Shown: one piece after another, positions 33,386-42,518 of the stretch | Numbering within the stretch: position 1 is the first letter of the stretch | Layout of the letters: every line of letters begins with the position of its first letter | Notes under the pieces: model-generated | What the model was told of the DNA's origin: nothing | Databases searched by the model: none | Seen by the model: only the letters and a program-made list of their open reading frames with translations | Translations under genes and position numbers: made by a program | Assembly: GCA_021795435.1 (NCBI GenBank) | Contig: JAJYPJ010000001.1 | Location: 1-64,000 of the forward strand | Source of the DNA: Pseudomonadota bacterium | GTDB taxonomy: Bacteria > Pseudomonadota > Gammaproteobacteria > Xanthomonadales > Rhodanobacteraceae | Reading direction: 5' to 3' | Length of the DNA: 64,000 nucleotides

Positions 33386-36300
33386 TCAGCGTTCAACGCG
33401 GTATTTGAGGCTGAAGCGGTTGTAAAGCGCCGAGGACTGCGCCTCGAGATCGAGCAGACGCGATAGCTTGTAACGCAGGGTCACGATCTGCTCGGGTGTG
33501 AACAATCCCACGCCATAGCCCACGTAAAGCCGCGGCGAGAGGTATTTGCCCACCATCAGCGCTGCGCCGCCCAGGTTGGCGTTGTCGCTCACGCTGGCCT
33601 CGACGCCTATGCGCGCACCGATCTCTCTGGCCAGCAAGTTGCCGCCGGCGCTGCCTAGCGCCTGTGCGGCCGAACCCAGCATGCCGCCCTGGCTGCCCTT
33701 GAGTGACGACAGTGGCTTGCCGGTCACGAGATACGAAAGTGCTTCACTTTGCTCCATCGCGGGTGTTGAGAAGACCTGTAGCACCGGTTGTTGCGCGGTG
33801 CCCCCGACATGCAGGCCGGCAGTCATGTCCGTCAGGATCCGCTCGGCGGTGATGTCGAGTCCAGGATTGGCGAGGGGCGTGCCCGCGAACAGGAGCCGGC
33901 CTTGCTTGATGGTCAGGTTCTGCCCATAAGCCCGGTAGGTTCCCGCCACGTGGATTTCGCCCCGACCGATGGCGGCGAGGCCGGGTGACTCTTCGACGCG
34001 CAGTTGTCCCGAAACGGCGCCGTCAAGCCCGAAGCCGCGCAGTTGCACGGCGCTGCCCAGATTCACGAGCACGTCGGCATGGAGTGGCAAGGGCTTTGGC
34101 CGGGGTCTGGGTGGTGCGTTGACGATGACGACATCCGGTGATGGCTTCGCGGCCCCGGCACCGGGAAGTCGCTCGAGGTTCACGCGTGCACGGCCGATCG
34201 CCACCGAGCCGCCAAGTGCATACCCCGCGGCATTGCGACGGAACCGCAGGTCCGGGCTGACGAGCACGTGGGCTGCGGGCACATCAGCGGCCAGCACGTC
34301 CTTGCCCCGGAGCGCGAGCGAGAAGTCCCCCGCTGTCCCAGTGCCCGTGATGGTCAGCGCGCCGGTGCCCGAACGCACGCTGCCGTCGATGCTCACGGCG
34401 CCATCGGCGGCGCGAGCTACCGTGACATCGCCGTGTTCAAGGTGCAGCCCCAGCGCGGGAAGTTCCGCGTCGAAGCCGTGGACGCTGGCCCGGCCCTCCA
34501 GCACGGGGTTTCGCAATGTTCCAGCCAGCGTCGCATCGGCGCCGAGCGTGCCCGCGATTCGCGCCAGTTGGGGGACGAAGGGCTCGATCATGTGCAGTTG
34601 CGGGATGACCAGGTGCACCTGGCCAGTCAATGCCTGCGTGGTGCCGCCAAACGCCGCATGCGCATCCAGCATGCCGGCGGGGACGAGTCGGGCTTGGGCA
34701 TCGAAGCGTCCGTTCGTCGCCTCGATGCGGGCTTGCGCGCGGAGGTCTCGCCAGCCCACCGGTTGCTCGTCGAGGCCGGAGAAGATGATGCTGCCTGTCG
34801 GAGAATTAAGGGTTGCTTGGCCTTGCAGATGCATTGCAGCGTCGAACGAAATGCGGCCAGATCCATCCAGCGCGCCTTGCACGTGCGTCCCTGCGGGAAG
34901 GCCCGCCAGCGATCCCAGCACTGCGAGCGGCAGCCTGTTGATTCGGTAGTCCACCCTCCCGCTCCCGTCCGCTGCGCGGCTGCCGCCGCCGCACACGGTG
35001 GCAGTTGCATGTTCGAGACACGCGTCTGCCATCGTCGCCGCGCCGGCCCGATAGGTCCACGCGACGGGCGCGCGGAGCGCCCATGCACCGACCCGGGGCG
35101 AATCCACCTGCAGGTGGCGCAGGACCCCGGACCAGTTCGACGTTTGCGTGCGGCTTGCCGTTGCGGCCAGGCTCGCATGACCCATGCGGCTGCGAGCCTC
35201 GGCCCGCAGGGTCAGCGCCTGGGGTCGCCCGACGAGGCTCGCGTCGAGGGCGGCGACTTCATGGGCGCCGATTCGCAGGCCCTGGGCCACGACATGTACC
35301 GTGCCGGCAAGCGCGTCCACGCCTCGCACGCGCGTCCGCAGCAGCCCCTGGTCCAGTTGCACCGACGAGACATGCAGATGGCGTACCTGGACACGACCGT
35401 CGAGGTTGAGGTTGGGCCATACGCCCCGGGCAACCATCGAGGCTTGGATCGATCCGCTGGCCTGCGGCAACCAATCCCGGAGTGTACTGACCTCGACCCG
35501 CAGCCATGCCTTGTCGGGCGCGCCGAGGTAGCGCAGCGCGCCTCCGCCTGAATGCAGAACCAGGGTGCCTTGCGGGATTCTTTGCCCCTGCAGGCTGAGA
35601 TTCGCCTTGCCGCGAATGGGCCGCGATCGCAACGTACCCATCAGGCCCCGTAGCCTCAACATGCCCGACGCACCGGAGCGGGAGAGCTCCCCGGTACTGA
35701 CCAGCGCAAAGTCGAGATGCCCTGGCCAGGCCGGTGCGATCAGGGACGGGTCGAAGTGTTCGGCATGGGCGGCGATCCGCCATGAGCGGGGCGTGGCCAG
35801 TGTCACTCGGCCTGTCAACTGGAGCTTCCCGTGTGGCTCACGGCAGTCCAGACTTTCGATATGCAGCGTGCGACGGTTGCCTTGCAGCGCCAGGGTCACG
35901 CGCGCCTGCGCGGCGGGACGGGCGGAGGTACGGACGCTGAATTTCGATTGGATGCGGTAGCCGTCGGCGCTTCCTGCAAGGCGCGCCTGGCCGCTGCTGG
36001 AAGTGGCATCGGGGAGGAGGTTGGCGGGCGGTTGGATGTCGTGCCACTGCAGATCCATGACCGTCGACAGGCGCGGCGTCAGCGCCAGGTGTCCGCGCGC
36101 ATCCAGTCGACCCGGGAAGGCGGGCGACGTCACATCGAGCGCATCCAGACGAACGGTACGGTCGCGTCTACGTGCGAGCCTTGCCTGCACCGCCAATGGC
36201 CAGGCATCGATGGTGAGCGATCCGTCGATCGCAGCACGCAGTTCATCACCCCGGCCGTGCAGATTGAGTGCGAGCGTGTGTCCATTGCCGGGCACCAGCG

Positions 36301-37129
36301 CAGCAAGGGCAAGTCGCGGGGCAGTGAGCGAACCTATCCATGGATAGGGTCCGTGGGTGGCAATATGCACCTCCAGCCTTGCCGCCAGTGGGGCGTTCAC
36401 GGTGGCTGCCACCGTTGCCGTTTGCCCGTCGCTTTGCCCCTGCATTCGCAACGTCAGCGAACGGGATCCCTGGTGGAATTCCACGTCGGCACCGGCGTCG
36501 CCCGGCCATCCGCCGTCGAGTCCAACGGTTCCGTGCGCGAGCACCGACAAGCGCGGCGTCTGAAGCTCGCAAGCGCCCACGATGAGTCGCGACCCGGTCC
36601 ATGCGGTACCCTGCAGGCGGAGCTGGTCAAGCGTGATCGCGGTCTTGCCCTTGCGCAGGATGATGCCACGCTGCAAGACGCCTTCCGCGATGTGGATGTC
36701 GAGTGGCGCATGGAATGACGAATGGGCACTCGCGGTTGCTTTCCGGGCGGGCAAATTCAACCGCAGGCCGCTCACCTTCACCATCCGAATGTCCAACAGT
36801 CCATGCAGCAGCGAGAGCGGGTCGAAGTCGATGACTGCACTGGCGACGCTGACGTCCAAGCCGCCTGTGCCCCGCCATTGGATTCCGCGGAGATCCAGGC
36901 TCCCCCAGAGCCGGCCGCTCGCCTGCTGTACGTTCAGGTTTCCATGCGTCAGCGCCCGCGCGCGCGCGATCGCAAACCGCAAGCCGCTCTGAGTGCCCAG
37001 CAGCCAAGTGGCGGAACCGATGAAGAACAGCACGAGCAGCGCCATCAGGGCCAACGCGCCTGGCCAGCGCTGCAGCCTCCGGTTCGGGGCTGGCTGGGTG
37101 GCGGGTTCCTGCTCCGGTTGCGCGCTCAC
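33386..37129 (-). CDS. tamB: Translocation and assembly module subunit TamB
   Basis: A 1247-residue AsmA-like inner-membrane-anchored protein that spans the periplasm as a long beta groove, working with TamA in outer-membrane assembly or phospholipid transport. An N-terminal transmembrane helix (about residues 24-48, ALALMALLVLFFIGSATWLL) is followed by repeated beta-rich segments and the conserved C-terminal TamB/DUF490 domain, with GELRVEESPG-type and TNPGLDITAER-like motifs seen here as PLANPGLDITAERI, SYLVTGKPLSSL and YLSPRLYVGYGVGLF. The start overlaps the tamA stop by four bases. Confidence 0.95.
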   Translation of the reverse strand: MSAQPEQEPATQPAPNRRLQRWPGALALMALLVLFFIGSATWLLGTQSGLRFAIARARALTHGNLNVQQASGRLWGSLDLRGIQWRGTGGLDVSVASAVIDFDPLSLLHGLLDIRMVKVSGLRLNLPARKATASAHSSFHAPLDIHIAEGVLQRGIILRKGKTAITLDQLRLQGTAWTGSRLIVGACELQTPRLSVLAHGTVGLDGGWPGDAGADVEFHQGSRSLTLRMQGQSDGQTATVAATVNAPLAARLEVHIATHGPYPWIGSLTAPRLALAALVPGNGHTLALNLHGRGDELRAAIDGSLTIDAWPLAVQARLARRRDRTVRLDALDVTSPAFPGRLDARGHLALTPRLSTVMDLQWHDIQPPANLLPDATSSSGQARLAGSADGYRIQSKFSVRTSARPAAQARVTLALQGNRRTLHIESLDCREPHGKLQLTGRVTLATPRSWRIAAHAEHFDPSLIAPAWPGHLDFALVSTGELSRSGASGMLRLRGLMGTLRSRPIRGKANLSLQGQRIPQGTLVLHSGGGALRYLGAPDKAWLRVEVSTLRDWLPQASGSIQASMVARGVWPNLNLDGRVQVRHLHVSSVQLDQGLLRTRVRGVDALAGTVHVVAQGLRIGAHEVAALDASLVGRPQALTLRAEARSRMGHASLAATASRTQTSNWSGVLRHLQVDSPRVGAWALRAPVAWTYRAGAATMADACLEHATATVCGGGSRAADGSGRVDYRINRLPLAVLGSLAGLPAGTHVQGALDGSGRISFDAAMHLQGQATLNSPTGSIIFSGLDEQPVGWRDLRAQARIEATNGRFDAQARLVPAGMLDAHAAFGGTTQALTGQVHLVIPQLHMIEPFVPQLARIAGTLGADATLAGTLRNPVLEGRASVHGFDAELPALGLHLEHGDVTVARAADGAVSIDGSVRSGTGALTITGTGTAGDFSLALRGKDVLAADVPAAHVLVSPDLRFRRNAAGYALGGSVAIGRARVNLERLPGAGAAKPSPDVVIVNAPPRPRPKPLPLHADVLVNLGSAVQLRGFGLDGAVSGQLRVEESPGLAAIGRGEIHVAGTYRAYGQNLTIKQGRLLFAGTPLANPGLDITAERILTDMTAGLHVGGTAQQPVLQVFSTPAMEQSEALSYLVTGKPLSSLKGSQGGMLGSAAQALGSAGGNLLAREIGARIGVEASVSDNANLGGAALMVGKYLSPRLYVGYGVGLFTPEQIVTLRYKLSRLLDLEAQSSALYNRFSLKYRVER

Positions 37130-38871
37130 AGGTCTGGCCCAATGCTGATGTGCAGACTCAGGCCATGCGCGTAGCGATCGCCGATGGGGAAGCCGAAGTC
37201 GATGCGCACCGGTCCGACCGGCGAAATCCAGCGCACGCCAAACCCGGCTGCCTGATGCATCTGAAAGCGGGTGCCATCGAACGCATCGCCGCCGTCGACG
37301 AAAAGTGCTACGCCCCAGCGGGGCCGGAAGTAGTGCTCGTAGGTGAGGCTCCCCACGAGCAGGTCGCGTCCGCCGACGACAAGGCCTTGTGCGTTGCGCG
37401 GCCCGACCGTCTGGTACCCGTAACCGCGGATCGAGCGATCACCGCCAGCAAAGAAGCGTAATTGCGGGGGCAGTGCGTAGAAATCGCGGACCCAAGTGGC
37501 GCCGGCATCGCCTCTGGCGATCACCCGATCGCGGGTGGTCAGGGAATGGATCCAGGTCCCGTCAAGCAGGAGCTGCGTGAACTGCGTCGTTGAAAGGGGA
37601 CCCGCTGCGCGGCCGACTGCGCTCACCGCCCAGCCATTGCGCACGTAGAGCGGATTGGCCCCCCGCTTTCTGCCAAGGCCGACCTGGGCGTAAAGCAGCG
37701 TGGACTTCCCGTTTTGGCCGCCGACCTCATAGTTGCCGGCAAGGGCATCGAGCGCCAGGCTGCTGCTGAACCCGCGCCATTGCCTCGACTCGCCGGCCAC
37801 GATCCCCAGGCTGCGCGAACGCGACGTGGCTGTGTGGGTATCCAGCCAGTTGGCGCCGAGGTTGAAGAGCCTGTCGTTCTCGCCGGGCCGGGGAATCGTG
37901 TACGCGATTCCCGCGGTCTTCAGACGCTGCGTCAATAGCGCATTGATCGCGGCGCTATGTCCCCAGCGATTCAGCCAGCGACGGCGAATGCCCCCCTCGA
38001 TGCCACCCCCGGTATCGGTGCCGTACAGGAGTCCGGCCGAGTAGACCGTGCGCTTGGCCGGGGCGACCGTGACCATCACCGGTACGACACGATTCGTCGC
38101 CAGGCGCGGCTCGGGATTGACCTCGACCATCGAGAAGTAGTCGGTTCCCGCCAATCGCTGCTGCAACTGCAGCAACGCGTCCTGACTATAGAAATCCCCT
38201 GGCCGCCACGGCACATAGCGCTGCAGCATGCGGGGGGCGAATTGGGAGCCCGCAAACCGAACGGCACCCAGCCGATAGCGGGGGCCCGGTGCCCATGCGA
38301 TCGTCACCGCCGCGCTGTGCGCTACGGTATTGACCAGGATTTGGTGGCGGGTGGCCCGGGCATCCAGAAAGCCATCGGCCTGCAGTGCGGCCATCACCGC
38401 CCCCTTCGAGCGCGTGTACGCTGCCTGGTCAAGAATCGCGCCGGCTTGGGGAATGAATGCGCGCAATGCGCGCCGGACCGCCGGCAGCTTCCGGGCGTCG
38501 GCAGGCATCTCCAGTGCAAGTGCCGTGACCCGTACCGGTTTGCCGGTGTCGATCCGCAGCTCGACGATCCAGTTCTCGCCGTTCGCCTGGCTGCCGGCGG
38601 GCCGATATTGGCCGGAGACGATCCGTGCGTCGAAGTAGCCGTAGGGCTCCAATGCATTGCGGACTTCCGCCGCGGTGTGCGCATAGAGCCTGCGCATCTG
38701 AGCCCGGGTGACCTCCCGTCCGGCGTAAGGCGTCAGCGAAAGGTTGGCGCGAATCGCGTCAGCCAGCGGCTTATCCACGCCCCGGATTTCGATTTGCACC
38801 GATGCATGCGTGATCCGGGGGAGCGAGGCCAGCAGGGCCATGACCAGCAGGTTTGCATGTGCGCGGCGCAT
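37126..38871 (-). CDS. tamA: Translocation and assembly module subunit TamA
   Basis: Omp85-family outer-membrane protein of 581 residues. The signal peptide (MRRAHANLLVMALLASLPRI, then THA) is followed by three POTRA-like domains with GYFDARIVSG and DGFLDARATRHQI, and a C-terminal 16-strand barrel with FFAGGDRSIRGYGYQTVGPR, the Omp85 lid-lock RGY motif. Start 38871 agrees with the signal peptide; the extension to 38982 does not. TAGACT at about 28 bases upstream could be the -10. It partners with tamB, overlapping by four bases. Confidence 0.95.
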   Translation of the reverse strand: MRRAHANLLVMALLASLPRITHASVQIEIRGVDKPLADAIRANLSLTPYAGREVTRAQMRRLYAHTAAEVRNALEPYGYFDARIVSGQYRPAGSQANGENWIVELRIDTGKPVRVTALALEMPADARKLPAVRRALRAFIPQAGAILDQAAYTRSKGAVMAALQADGFLDARATRHQILVNTVAHSAAVTIAWAPGPRYRLGAVRFAGSQFAPRMLQRYVPWRPGDFYSQDALLQLQQRLAGTDYFSMVEVNPEPRLATNRVVPVMVTVAPAKRTVYSAGLLYGTDTGGGIEGGIRRRWLNRWGHSAAINALLTQRLKTAGIAYTIPRPGENDRLFNLGANWLDTHTATSRSRSLGIVAGESRQWRGFSSSLALDALAGNYEVGGQNGKSTLLYAQVGLGRKRGANPLYVRNGWAVSAVGRAAGPLSTTQFTQLLLDGTWIHSLTTRDRVIARGDAGATWVRDFYALPPQLRFFAGGDRSIRGYGYQTVGPRNAQGLVVGGRDLLVGSLTYEHYFRPRWGVALFVDGGDAFDGTRFQMHQAAGFGVRWISPVGPVRIDFGFPIGDRYAHGLSLHISIGPDL

Positions 38872-39088
38872 CGTGCGAATTGGATCGGTTCCTTGCCCCG
38901 AGTCTAGCCGCGAGGGTACTCCAGGCGGCAGTTGCCCTCGCCCGACGGCACGGACCGCCATGCTGGCGCGCTGCCCGTGCATGCGGGCTCCCGGAGCGCG
39001 GGGTTGCCACGCTGCCCAGGTGTCTCGGGTTCAACGCCACGCGACGGACCCGCGCGCGGATCCGTCGCGGCTGGCTTACGCACCGTGT

Positions 39089-40477
39089 TTACTGTCCGAT
39101 ACGGCGAAGCGGCTTGCCTTCCATGAGGTTGCGCTCGATCTTCTCCAGCGTGACGCCCTTGGTTTCCGGTACCAGGGCCCAGGTGAAAAGGATGAATGCC
39201 GCATTGAAGGCTGCATACAACCAGAACGTCTGGGCGTGTCCGAAGTGGTTGAGCAACGTCAGGAACGTGGCGCCGACAATGAAGGTGCCCACCCAGTTGG
39301 TGACCGTGGAAACGCCGATGCCGAAGTCCCGGCCCTTCAATGGCTGGATTTCCGAGCAGAGCGTCCATACCAGCGGTCCCGCGGAGAAGGCGAAGCCGAC
39401 CACGAAGACCAGCAGCATGGCGACGGCCAGCAAACGTTCCGCCTGCGTTCCCATGCCTGCATGCATCAGCGTCCCGACCACGCCAAGGCCGACGGCCATG
39501 ACCACGAACCCGGCGTAAAGGATGGGCCGGCGTCCCCAGCGGTCGACAAAACCGATGGCGATGAAGGTGGCCAGGACGTTGGTCAGGCCGACGATGGCTG
39601 TGAACCACATCTGTGCGCTGGTGGCGTAACCGAGGTCCTGGAAAATGCGTGGTGCGTAATACATGACCACGTTGATGCCGGTCAGCTGCTGGACGACCTG
39701 CAACAGGACCCCCAGTCCAACAGAACGGCGGAAATTGCGATTTTCCATGAAGAGGCGCAAGCCGGACTGGGGGGTCTGCAGCTGGGCCTCGATATCGGCG
39801 ACCTCGCGTGTCGCGATCGCGTCATCACCACGCAATTTGCGCAGAACCGTCGTGGCATCGGTGGAACGCCCGCGCAGGACGAGCCATCGCGGACTTTCCG
39901 GCAGTCCCAGGACGCCGAGCAGGAACAGCGCGCCGGGCAGGGCGATGATGCCCAGCATCCACCGCCAGCTTTCCGTGTAGCTGAAGGCAAGGTCGGAAAG
40001 GAAGGCCACGAATATGCCGATCGTGATCATCAACTGGTACGTGGAAATCATGGCGCCACGCTTGTCCTCGGGCGCGATCTCGGCGAGATAGAGTGGCGCC
40101 GTGAAGGCCGCTACGCCGATGGCCAGTCCGAGCGCGATGCGAGCCGCAATCAGCGACTCGGGCGACCAAGCCACGGCACAAGCGAGGGATCCGGCGACGA
40201 ACAGTGCTGCGCTGAAGACCAGCGAACGCTTGCGGCCGAAGTGTCCGGACAGCCACCCGGCACATGCGGCGCCCACGGCTGCGCCGAACATCATGCTGCT
40301 GACGATGTGTTCGAGCATCCGATCGCTGACGGCGAATTCGCGCTGGATGAATTGCTGGGCACCTGAAATGACGCCGACGTCGAGGCCGAACATCAAGCCG
40401 GCCAGCGCTGCCAGCAAGGCGACATAAGCGGCATGGCGGTGCGCCTGCGCGCCCGGATCCCCTGCGGTGTTGCTCAT
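39089..40477 (-). CDS. MFS sugar/H+ symporter (sugar porter family)
   Basis: A 462-residue inner-membrane carrier of the XylE/GalP/GLUT family with twelve helices. The signature motifs are GHFGRKRSL between helices 2 and 3, LPESPRWLVLRGR after helix 6, QQLTGINVVMYYAP in helix 7, DRWGRRP, and VPETKGVTLEKIE after helix 12. The likely substrate is glucose or another monosaccharide. ATG 40477 has GAGAGG at proper distance; ATG 40483 is two codons earlier. It is divergent from the GH13 alpha-glucosidase, and the shared gap holds a LacI-type operator, so it is likely part of the same sugar regulon. Confidence 0.93.
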   Translation of the reverse strand: MSNTAGDPGAQAHRHAAYVALLAALAGLMFGLDVGVISGAQQFIQREFAVSDRMLEHIVSSMMFGAAVGAACAGWLSGHFGRKRSLVFSAALFVAGSLACAVAWSPESLIAARIALGLAIGVAAFTAPLYLAEIAPEDKRGAMISTYQLMITIGIFVAFLSDLAFSYTESWRWMLGIIALPGALFLLGVLGLPESPRWLVLRGRSTDATTVLRKLRGDDAIATREVADIEAQLQTPQSGLRLFMENRNFRRSVGLGVLLQVVQQLTGINVVMYYAPRIFQDLGYATSAQMWFTAIVGLTNVLATFIAIGFVDRWGRRPILYAGFVVMAVGLGVVGTLMHAGMGTQAERLLAVAMLLVFVVGFAFSAGPLVWTLCSEIQPLKGRDFGIGVSTVTNWVGTFIVGATFLTLLNHFGHAQTFWLYAAFNAAFILFTWALVPETKGVTLEKIERNLMEGKPLRRIGQ

Positions 40478-40565
40478 CGGCATTCCTCTCGTTGGCTGCG
40501 AACGCGGCGTCCGCAGGTGGCCGCGTTTATAGCCCAGCAGGGGCATCGAGCGCACGCTGCACTAC

Positions 40566-40579
40566 TGAATACGTATGCA
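40566..40579 (+). promoter_or_regulatory. LacI-type operator, copy 1 (MFS and GH13 divergent genes)
   Basis: TGAATACGTATGCA, with the perfect 8-bp palindromic core ATACGTAT. It lies 88 bases from the MFS start and 107 from the GH13 start. The identical 14-mer occurs at two other sugar genes in this window, and a LacI-family gene is at 52.1 kb. Confidence 0.75.
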
Positions 40580-40686
40580 TCGCCGTCGGCTTATCCGGCG
40601 CGGACGGCTACAGTTCACGGCGCGTGGCCCGTCGGCCATGCACGGACTGCAGATGCCTGGCGGGCGCCGGGCCAAACGGGGAGCGC

Positions 40687-42381
40687 ATGAACGTCGAGGT
40701 TCGGGCAGAAGGGCAATCCCGGAGTCAGGCAGCGGGGATCGGTGGTCCTGGCCGTCTTGCGCAACCATGGTGGCGCGGAGCCGTGATCTACCAGATCTAC
40801 CCGCGGAGTTTCCTCGACAGCGACGGCAACGGGGTGGGCGACCTTCCCGGCATCCTGGCCCGATTGGATTACATCGCCAGCCTGGGTGTCGACGCGATTT
40901 GGATTTCACCGTTCTTCAAGTCGCCCATGGCGGATTTTGGCTACGACATTGCCGAATATCGCGCCGTTGATCCGCTCTTCGGGACCCTGTCGGATTTCGA
41001 CCGCCTGCTCGCCGCCGCTCATGCACGCAACCTGCGGGTCATCATCGACCAGGTACTGAGCCACACGTCCATCGAGCACGCGTGGTTCCGAGCCAGTCGC
41101 GAGAGCCGCGACAACCCCAAGGCCGATTGGTACGTGTGGGCTGACCCGCTTCCCGACGGGACCCCGCCCAACAACTGGCTGTCGATTTTCGGCGGACCCG
41201 CGTGGACGTGGGAGCCGCGCCGGCAGCAGTACTACCTGCACAATTTCCTCGATGCGCAGCCGGACCTCAATTTCCACCATCCCGAAGTGCGCGCGGCGGT
41301 GCTGGACAATGTCCGCTTCTGGCTCGAGCGCGGCGTCGACGGCGTGCGCCTGGATGCAATCAACTTCTGCTTCCACGACGCGCAGCTCAGGAACAACCCT
41401 CCCAAGCCGGAGCATGCGCGCAGCGGACGCGGTTTCAGCTCCGATAATCCCTACGCCTATCAGTATCATCGGTACGACAACACGCAGCCGGAGAACATTC
41501 CGTTCCTGCAGGAGTTGCGGGCGCTGCTCGACAGCTACCCAGGTAGTGTCGCGCTCGGCGAGATCTCCTCCGAGGATTCCCTGGCGACGATGGCGGAATA
41601 CACGCAGCCCGGCCGGCTGCATATGGGCTACAGCTTCGAACTGCTGACCGAGGACCATTCCGCCGCCCACATTCGGGCGACGGTCGAAAATCTCGAGCGG
41701 GTCTTGGGGGCGGGGTGGCCCTGCTGGGCCATTTCCAACCATGATGTCGCCCGCGTGGCGACCCGCTGGGGCGGACCGGCGCCCTGCGCGGCGCAGATCG
41801 CGCAACTGACCGCGATCGCGCTCTGCCTGCGGGGGTCGGTGTGTGTTTATCAGGGCGAGGAATTGGGCTTGCCCGAGGCCGAGGTCCCCTTCGAGGCATT
41901 GCGGGATCCCTATGGCATTGCCTTCTGGCCGAATTTCAAGGGCCGCGACGGATGCCGCACGCCGATGCCGTGGGATGAGGGCGAGCATGCCGGGTTCACC
42001 AGCGGCCAGCCGTGGTTGCCCATTTCGCCGCCGCATCGCCATCTCGCCGTATCACGGCAGGAGGGCGACCCTCAGTCGCCGCTGCAGCGGTTTCGCCGCT
42101 TCGTCCATTGGCGCAAGCAGCAACCCCTGCTGCGCTGGGGATCCGTGCGGGTGCTGGACCTGCCCGAACCTTTGCTGGGGTTTGTCCGGGCGGACGGCGA
42201 AAGCGAAATGCTGGCCCTGTTCAACCTGGGTCCGATGCCCCTGCAGGTGGGTTTGCCGCCTGGCGACTGGCAGGCCTTGTCGCCCGAGGGCCTCGATGCC
42301 GGCGCCATCGAAACGGTGGGGAAGGCGGCCCGATTGCCGGCGTACGGGACGGTTGTCGCGCGCCGGCGGGTAGGGCCATGA
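40687..42381 (+). CDS. Cytoplasmic GH13 alpha-glucosidase
   Basis: A 564-residue glycoside hydrolase of family 13 (oligo-1,6-glucosidase/alpha-glucosidase group). There is no signal peptide, so it acts in the cytosol on imported malto- or isomalto-oligosaccharides or sucrose. The family regions run: WWRGAVIYQIYPRSFLDS, DQVLSHTS, the nucleophile Asp about residue 223 in GVRLDAINF, acid/base Glu about residue 291 in ALGEISSED, and the stabiliser Asp about 349 in ISNHDVAR. GGGGAG precedes ATG 40687. The stop codon TGA is itself the start of an operator that precedes the TonB receptor. Substrate linkage cannot be read from motifs alone. Confidence 0.93.
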   Translation: MNVEVRAEGQSRSQAAGIGGPGRLAQPWWRGAVIYQIYPRSFLDSDGNGVGDLPGILARLDYIASLGVDAIWISPFFKSPMADFGYDIAEYRAVDPLFGTLSDFDRLLAAAHARNLRVIIDQVLSHTSIEHAWFRASRESRDNPKADWYVWADPLPDGTPPNNWLSIFGGPAWTWEPRRQQYYLHNFLDAQPDLNFHHPEVRAAVLDNVRFWLERGVDGVRLDAINFCFHDAQLRNNPPKPEHARSGRGFSSDNPYAYQYHRYDNTQPENIPFLQELRALLDSYPGSVALGEISSEDSLATMAEYTQPGRLHMGYSFELLTEDHSAAHIRATVENLERVLGAGWPCWAISNHDVARVATRWGGPAPCAAQIAQLTAIALCLRGSVCVYQGEELGLPEAEVPFEALRDPYGIAFWPNFKGRDGCRTPMPWDEGEHAGFTSGQPWLPISPPHRHLAVSRQEGDPQSPLQRFRRFVHWRKQQPLLRWGSVRVLDLPEPLLGFVRADGESEMLALFNLGPMPLQVGLPPGDWQALSPEGLDAGAIETVGKAARLPAYGTVVARRRVGP

Positions 42382-42392
42382 ATACGTATGCA
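42379..42392 (+). promoter_or_regulatory. LacI-type operator, copy 2 (TonB receptor)
   Basis: Identical 14-mer TGAATACGTATGCA, 126 bases before the TonB-dependent receptor start. Its first three bases are the stop codon of the upstream GH13 gene. Confidence 0.75.
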
Positions 42393-42518
42393 CGGACCTT
42401 CCGTCCCTTCCCTACGCGCCTACCATGCCATTGCGCCCGCATTGCGGCGCCGTGACACCCCGATGACAACACATCGCCACACGCACGATTCGCTCAACTG
42501 CAGTTCCCGGAGGGGGAA

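Noticed and set aside
34268-38907. Long plus-strand frames across tamB and tamA
   Set aside because: TamA and TamB on the minus strand have signal peptide, domain order and coupling; the plus frames have none of these.
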